From assembly GCF_003340345.1 (NCBI RefSeq), contig NZ_PPTQ01000005.1, forward strand, positions 110,828-174,827: DNA of 64,000 nucleotides, read 5' to 3'. Within the stretch, counting starts at the first letter, position 1; each line of letters begins with the position of its first letter. The DNA is from Paraeggerthella hongkongensis. GTDB taxonomy: Bacteria; Actinomycetota; Coriobacteriia; Coriobacteriales; Eggerthellaceae. Below are positions 60,117 to 64,000 of this stretch, in pieces. A program made the position numbers and the translations under genes. The notes beneath the pieces were generated by a model. That model ran no database searches. It was given only the letters and a program-made list of their open reading frames with translations, and was not told the DNA's origin.

Positions 60117-62117
60117 ATGATGGAAAACACGCTGGTCTATCATGGTGCGCAGGCGCCCATCGATGATCTTATTGATCAAGTGATCAAAAATCCACCCCGT
60201 CTTGACGCGCGCGACGTGGACGTGGTGGAAGCCGCTCGGGCGGTGGAAGGCGAGGTGTGGTCCCCCCAGCTTCCGGCGTACCGCGCATGGGTGGCGAACG
60301 ACGGCGCCGACGATGCGGCTTCGGGCGAGGGCCGCGAGGGGGATTTGTTCTCGGCCGGCGCGCTGTGGATGGGGGAGTTCGATGAGCTGCTGGCCCAAGC
60401 GGCCGAGCAGGATGCCGGCGATTCCGTCGAGCCTTCGCCGATGCAGGCTCGCATGGAGGAAGGCCTGCGCGGTGCGATAAGCGTGCGGCAGGTTCCGGGC
60501 GGCTATGCTCTAACGGCTTTCGACTTGCATCGTTTTGCTGCCGCGGTCGGGCGCAGCGAGGATCTAGTGGTTGCGCTTCCTGCGTTCGTGGACGGCGTCG
60601 CCGTGGTGCGCGTGGCGGTCGAGGCGTTTGCCCGGCGGTTCGTGCAGGGCGTGGGCGTGCGGCTGCTGGTGGTGCCCGATACGGTGGAGCACGTTGCGGC
60701 GAACGCGTTCGCGGCGATGTCTGCGCAGCGGATTCACCTTGGGCGCGGCGTAAGCCAGCTGGGTGAGCAGCGTTGCGACCTTGCAGGCGTTTCCCCGCGC
60801 TTGGCGCGGCGGGAGTATTCGGTCGATGCGGCCAATGCGCGCTATTGCGCGCGCGAGGGAAGCCTGTTTTCCGACAATGGCAAAGAGCTGGTGTTTCTGG
60901 CTTCGCCCTACGGCGAGCGCGTGAGCTTGCCGCAGGGCGTGGAGCGCGTGGCCTCTGCGGCGTTTGCGGACGGATGCGAGCCGCCTGCGGTGGTGGACTG
61001 CTCGGCCGCGCTCGCGCGCGTGGATGCGCGCGGTTGGGACGATGCGGTTTGGAAGTGTCCGGCCGAAGCTCCTGCGTACCGCGCCCTGCGCAAGCGCGGC
61101 GTGCGTTTGGCCGGGCCTTTTGCCGTGGAGCTTGACGGATGCTGGTACGACTTCGATGACGAGGGCGCCGTGCTGGTGGCGGGTCCGCCGAAGCCCGTTT
61201 CGGTGTCGCGTCGTTTCGCTGAGCAGGCTGCCGTGCGCGCCGTAGCCGTGCGCGGCGCGGACGAGGCTGCCGCCGCTGCCGCGCGCGAGCTTTCGCCGTC
61301 TGCGGCAGCGGCCGAAGCGGCTACGGAGTTCGCGGCGTCGGGCGAGGCCGGTTCGACGGTGGACTACGTGTCGGCCAGCGCGAGCGACATCCTTGCGCTT
61401 CCGCGACAGGTCGAAGGGCGTCCGCTGGTGCGCATCGGCGTGAGGGCTCTGCCGTTCGCCCCGGCCTCGGTGGTGGTTCCCGACACGGTGCGCGTCATCG
61501 AGCGCGACAACGCGTGCCGCGGAACGAAGCGCCTGGTCTTGCCCGAAGGTTTGCGCTCCATCGGCGCGCATTGCTTCTGGTCGCGCAAACTGGAAGGCCC
61601 CGTTCCCATTCCGGCAAGTTGCCGCTCGGTGGGCGAGGGCAGCTTCGAGTATTCGGTGTGCCGATTGTCGCATACGGGAACTATCGTGCATGTTTCCGCT
61701 GACCAGCTGCTCAGTTGTTTTCTGGTGGACGCTCCCGACGGCGTTCCGTTCGACTTCGCGCGCTACGACGAGCTGTTGCGATCGGGGAAGAACTTGCCGG
61801 ATCGTTTGGGCGCGCTTCTGCATCGGCTTGCGTCGCCCTACCGATTGTCTGACAGCGTGCGCGCCGTTCTCGTCTCCCATCTGCGGGGATACGGGAAGGA
61901 GGCGTGGGAGCGCGTCGCGCGCGAGGGCGATCGCGACATGGTTGAGGCGTTGGTGGAAGCCGGGTTCATCGACGAGGCCTCGTTCGACCGTCAGATCGAG
62001 CTTTTGCGCTCGTGCAACCGCACCGATTGCGTGGCGTACCTGATGGAATGGCGTCGCGAGCAGCGCGCCTCGGAGGCGAGCGCGCCCTCTTCGTTGCGCG
62101 ATCGGTTCGCGCTGTAA
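60117..62117 (+). CDS. Leucine-rich-repeat (BspA-like) protein with helical C-terminus
   Basis: A 666-aa cytoplasmic protein without signal or membrane segment. LRR_5/BspA-type units are visible at about 150-210, 260-295 and 435-510: strings of the form LxxLPxxVxxVxxxAF with VVPDTVRVIERDN and LVLPEGLRSIGAHCFW. The last ~110 residues are helical and look ankyrin-like (MVEALVEAGF). Start ATG 60117 with a second ATG codon next to it follows GGGAGG. It is divergent from the VWA-MoxR pair; this neighbourhood is the only hint of function. No characterised homologue is recognised. Confidence 0.75.
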   Translation: MMENTLVYHGAQAPIDDLIDQVIKNPPRLDARDVDVVEAARAVEGEVWSPQLPAYRAWVANDGADDAASGEGREGDLFSAGALWMGEFDELLAQAAEQDAGDSVEPSPMQARMEEGLRGAISVRQVPGGYALTAFDLHRFAAAVGRSEDLVVALPAFVDGVAVVRVAVEAFARRFVQGVGVRLLVVPDTVEHVAANAFAAMSAQRIHLGRGVSQLGEQRCDLAGVSPRLARREYSVDAANARYCAREGSLFSDNGKELVFLASPYGERVSLPQGVERVASAAFADGCEPPAVVDCSAALARVDARGWDDAVWKCPAEAPAYRALRKRGVRLAGPFAVELDGCWYDFDDEGAVLVAGPPKPVSVSRRFAEQAAVRAVAVRGADEAAAAAARELSPSAAAAEAATEFAASGEAGSTVDYVSASASDILALPRQVEGRPLVRIGVRALPFAPASVVVPDTVRVIERDNACRGTKRLVLPEGLRSIGAHCFWSRKLEGPVPIPASCRSVGEGSFEYSVCRLSHTGTIVHVSADQLLSCFLVDAPDGVPFDFARYDELLRSGKNLPDRLGALLHRLASPYRLSDSVRAVLVSHLRGYGKEAWERVAREGDRDMVEALVEAGFIDEASFDRQIELLRSCNRTDCVAYLMEWRREQRASEASAPSSLRDRFAL

Positions 62118-62247
62118 GGAAGCGCGCGAAGGGGGACTTCACTTCCCCGTCTTGTCGGTTCTGTCCCTGCCGGGCGATCCGGCTTCGACGCGACGAGGGC
62201 TGGTATACTGGGAGCCCGAATGGAACCAACGCTGCAAGAGGTGCGCG

Positions 62248-63906
62248 ATGATCGATGAGATACAGGTTGAGAACCTTGCGCTGATACGCGAAGCCGCGCT
62301 TGAGCCCGCGCGCGGGTTGACCGTGCTCACGGGCGAGACGGGCGCGGGCAAAACGGCGCTGCTTTCGGCGTTGAAGCTGCTCATGGGCGCGCGCGCCGAT
62401 AAAGATTCCGTGCGCGACGGCGAGGACGCGCTGGCTGTATCGGGTCGGTTCTTCGGGATTGCGGCTCTGGGCGATGGCCAAGATGATGCGGTTGCCGATG
62501 ATCTGGTGGTTTCGCGCCGGGTTACGTCGGACGGCCGGTCGCGCGTGAGCATCGACGGGCGCATGGCCAGCGTCGGGGAGCTTGCGCGCGTGGTCGCGCC
62601 CACGATAGACCTGTGCGGACAGCACGAGCATCAACGGCTCATGCGCCCCGCCAGCCATGTTCGCATGCTCGATGCGTGGGCGGGCGAAGCCGTGGCGGAC
62701 GCGCTTGCCGCGTACGAAGCTGCGTTTTCCCAGGCTGACGCCGCGGCGGCTGAGCTCGCTCGCATTCGCGAGGCCGGGGCATCGACGTCCGCGAAGCTCG
62801 ATGAAGCGCGGTTCGTGCTCCAGCGCATCGACGCGGTGTCGCCGCGCGAGGGGGAGTACGAAGAGCTGGCGGCCGATTTGGCAAGAGTGGAGCATGCCGA
62901 GACATTGGCAATGGCGGCAAATGCGGCTCACGGAGCATTGGCGAGCGAAGGCGGGGCCGTCGACGCGCTCGGCGTTGCCGTAAGCGCCCTGGATGCCGCT
63001 GCCCGTCATGACGGCAAGCTGGGCGAGTACGCCGACGCCTTGCGGGAGGCGGGATACGTCCTGGAAGACATCGCCCGCGAAACGCGCGACTATCGCGACA
63101 GCGTGGAGTTCGATCCTGAGGTGCTTTCCCAGCAGCAGGAGCGCATGGCTGCGCTCCAAGGTTTGCTGCGTGCGCACGGCCCGCGTATGGAAGACGTGTT
63201 GGCTTGTCGTGAAGAGGCCGCTGACCTGGTGTCTTTGGTGGACGATGCCGCCGAGCGGGAGCGCGTGGCCCAGCAGGCCGTCGATCGCGCCGAACAGACG
63301 CTTGCTGATGCGGCGTCTGTCTTGGATGCCGCTCGCGCCGACGCCGCTCCTCGTTTCGCGGCTGCCGTGACGCAGCACATGGGGCGTTTGGAAATGGGTG
63401 GAGCGCAGCTGGTCTGCTCGATTCAGGCGCTCGATCGAAGCGCTTGGACGAAGACGGGAGCGTCGAGCGTCGAATTTTTGTTCCGTCCCGGTTCCGGCAT
63501 GCAGGCTCGACCGCTGGCTCGCATCGCGTCCGGAGGCGAGGTCAGCCGCGTGATGCTGGCGATCAAGGTGGTCCTGGGCGAATCCGACGACGTTGATACG
63601 CTTGTGTTCGACGAGGTGGATGCCGGCGTGGGCGGGTCGACGGCGGTGGCTTTGGCCGATGTGCTGGCCGACCTTGCTCGCACGCACCAGGTGCTCGTGG
63701 TGACGCATCTTGCCCAAGTGGCCGTGCGCGGCCATGCTCATTACGTGGTTCGGAAGGTCGACGGCGCATCCGGCATGCCCGAGACCGAGTTGCGTCGCCT
63801 TTCAGCGCAGGATCGTCCGGCCGAGATCGCGCGCATGCTGTCGGGCGATGCTACGGACGCCTCGCTTGCCCATGCGCGCGAGATGATTGAAGCCGTTCAG
63901 GGATAG
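62248..63906 (+). CDS. recN: DNA repair protein RecN
   Basis: A 552-aa SMC-like repair ATPase. Walker A GETGAGKT is at residues 29-36, the ABC-type signature is ASGGEVSRVMLA, Walker B is LVFDEVDAGVGG, and a central coiled-coil region (about 150-340) separates the two nucleotide-binding halves. Start ATG 62248 has AAGAGG upstream and matches the family N-terminus MIDEIQVENLALI. It is probably transcribed on its own from the spacer after the LRR gene. Confidence 0.95.
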   Translation: MIDEIQVENLALIREAALEPARGLTVLTGETGAGKTALLSALKLLMGARADKDSVRDGEDALAVSGRFFGIAALGDGQDDAVADDLVVSRRVTSDGRSRVSIDGRMASVGELARVVAPTIDLCGQHEHQRLMRPASHVRMLDAWAGEAVADALAAYEAAFSQADAAAAELARIREAGASTSAKLDEARFVLQRIDAVSPREGEYEELAADLARVEHAETLAMAANAAHGALASEGGAVDALGVAVSALDAAARHDGKLGEYADALREAGYVLEDIARETRDYRDSVEFDPEVLSQQQERMAALQGLLRAHGPRMEDVLACREEAADLVSLVDDAAERERVAQQAVDRAEQTLADAASVLDAARADAAPRFAAAVTQHMGRLEMGGAQLVCSIQALDRSAWTKTGASSVEFLFRPGSGMQARPLARIASGGEVSRVMLAIKVVLGESDDVDTLVFDEVDAGVGGSTAVALADVLADLARTHQVLVVTHLAQVAVRGHAHYVVRKVDGASGMPETELRRLSAQDRPAEIARMLSGDATDASLAHAREMIEAVQG

Positions 63907-63927
63907 CCCTCGAAAAACGTGTTAGCG

Positions 63928-63968
63928 AAAAGCGCGCGCAAGTCCCCGCGAAGGTTGCGCGCGCTTTT
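63928..63968 (+). terminator. Rho-independent terminator of recN
   Basis: AAAAGCGCGCGCAA pairs with TTGCGCGCGCTTTT around 13 bases, ending in TTTTG, 22 bp after the recN stop. Confidence 0.85.
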
Positions 63969-64000
63969 GTTGGACTCGCCTCTCTCGTAAAACTTTGCAT

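Noticed and set aside
1..64000. tRNA, rRNA, CRISPR array, insertion sequences, integrase or prophage
   Set aside because: No tRNA-like cloverleaf with acceptor tail, no rRNA segment, no regularly spaced direct repeats of array type and no transposase or integrase gene was found by reading the window.

Overview
The window is a high-GC (roughly 60% or more), gene-dense, mostly housekeeping stretch of a bacterial chromosome. Gene content and protein style point to the actinobacterial class Coriobacteriia, most likely family Eggerthellaceae (Eggerthella/Gordonibacter-like gut anaerobes). The pointers are a DMSO-reductase-superfamily molybdoenzyme operon with its own regulator, several flavodoxin-like proteins, EFR1-type flavodoxin/ferredoxin and DUF368 proteins, and the order aroC-aroK-aroB-aroQ/pepP-efp. 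This placement is inference from gene content. No rRNA, tRNA, CRISPR array, transposase or prophage was found.

Region by region. 1-9.4 kb: the end of a sensor kinase, a structured intergenic region that may encode a 6S-like RNA, then rarA, a DUF948-like membrane protein, an AI-2E-family transporter, alaS, ruvX, mltG and a YqeG-type HAD phosphatase. 9.4-16 kb: a shikimate-pathway block (aroE, aroC, aroK, aroB and a gene in which type II dehydroquinase is fused in frame to an M24 Xaa-Pro aminopeptidase), followed by efp. 16-23 kb: an XRE regulator with palindromic operators, then a long operon of a pyruvate-carboxylase-type carboxyltransferase carrying its own biotin domain, accC, Asp23, nusB, xseB and dxs. 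23-33 kb: a PiT phosphate transporter, a GNAT acetyltransferase, a Fur-family regulator, rpsA with a TTG start, an OafA-like O-acyltransferase, mnmA-coaE and uvrB. 33-42 kb: an MFS exporter, a GT51 transglycosylase and GH25 lysozyme pair, an Rrf2 regulator and a GntR/ABC-2 export operon. These are followed by a gene-free stretch of about 880 bp built of a long inverted repeat and tandem repeats, and then an EFR1-type flavodoxin/ferredoxin.

42-52 kb is metabolic accessory DNA: an ArsC/Spx-like protein, dtd, a flavodoxin and a DUF368 membrane protein. Then comes a pyruvoyl-dependent histidine decarboxylase with an APC antiporter, which together look like a histamine-forming, acid-resistance and energy-conserving pair. 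A TetR regulator with two flavodoxin-fold reductases follows, then a three-gene molybdoenzyme operon ending in a zinc-ribbon protein with a Gly-Ala-Pro tail, divergent from a PucR-type regulator. 54-62 kb holds a Phd/RelE toxin-antitoxin pair, a TipA-like MerR activator with a textbook 19-bp-spacer promoter, a DUF1016 nuclease, and a MoxR-ATPase/VWA pair divergent from a 666-aa leucine-rich-repeat protein. recN closes the window.

The most unusual items are the histidine decarboxylase locus, the dehydroquinase-aminopeptidase fusion, the molybdoenzyme operon with atypical N-terminal cysteines and collagen-like zinc-ribbon partner, the MoxR/VWA/LRR trio, the repeat-rich spacer at 40.5-40.9 kb, and the structured RNA candidate upstream of rarA.
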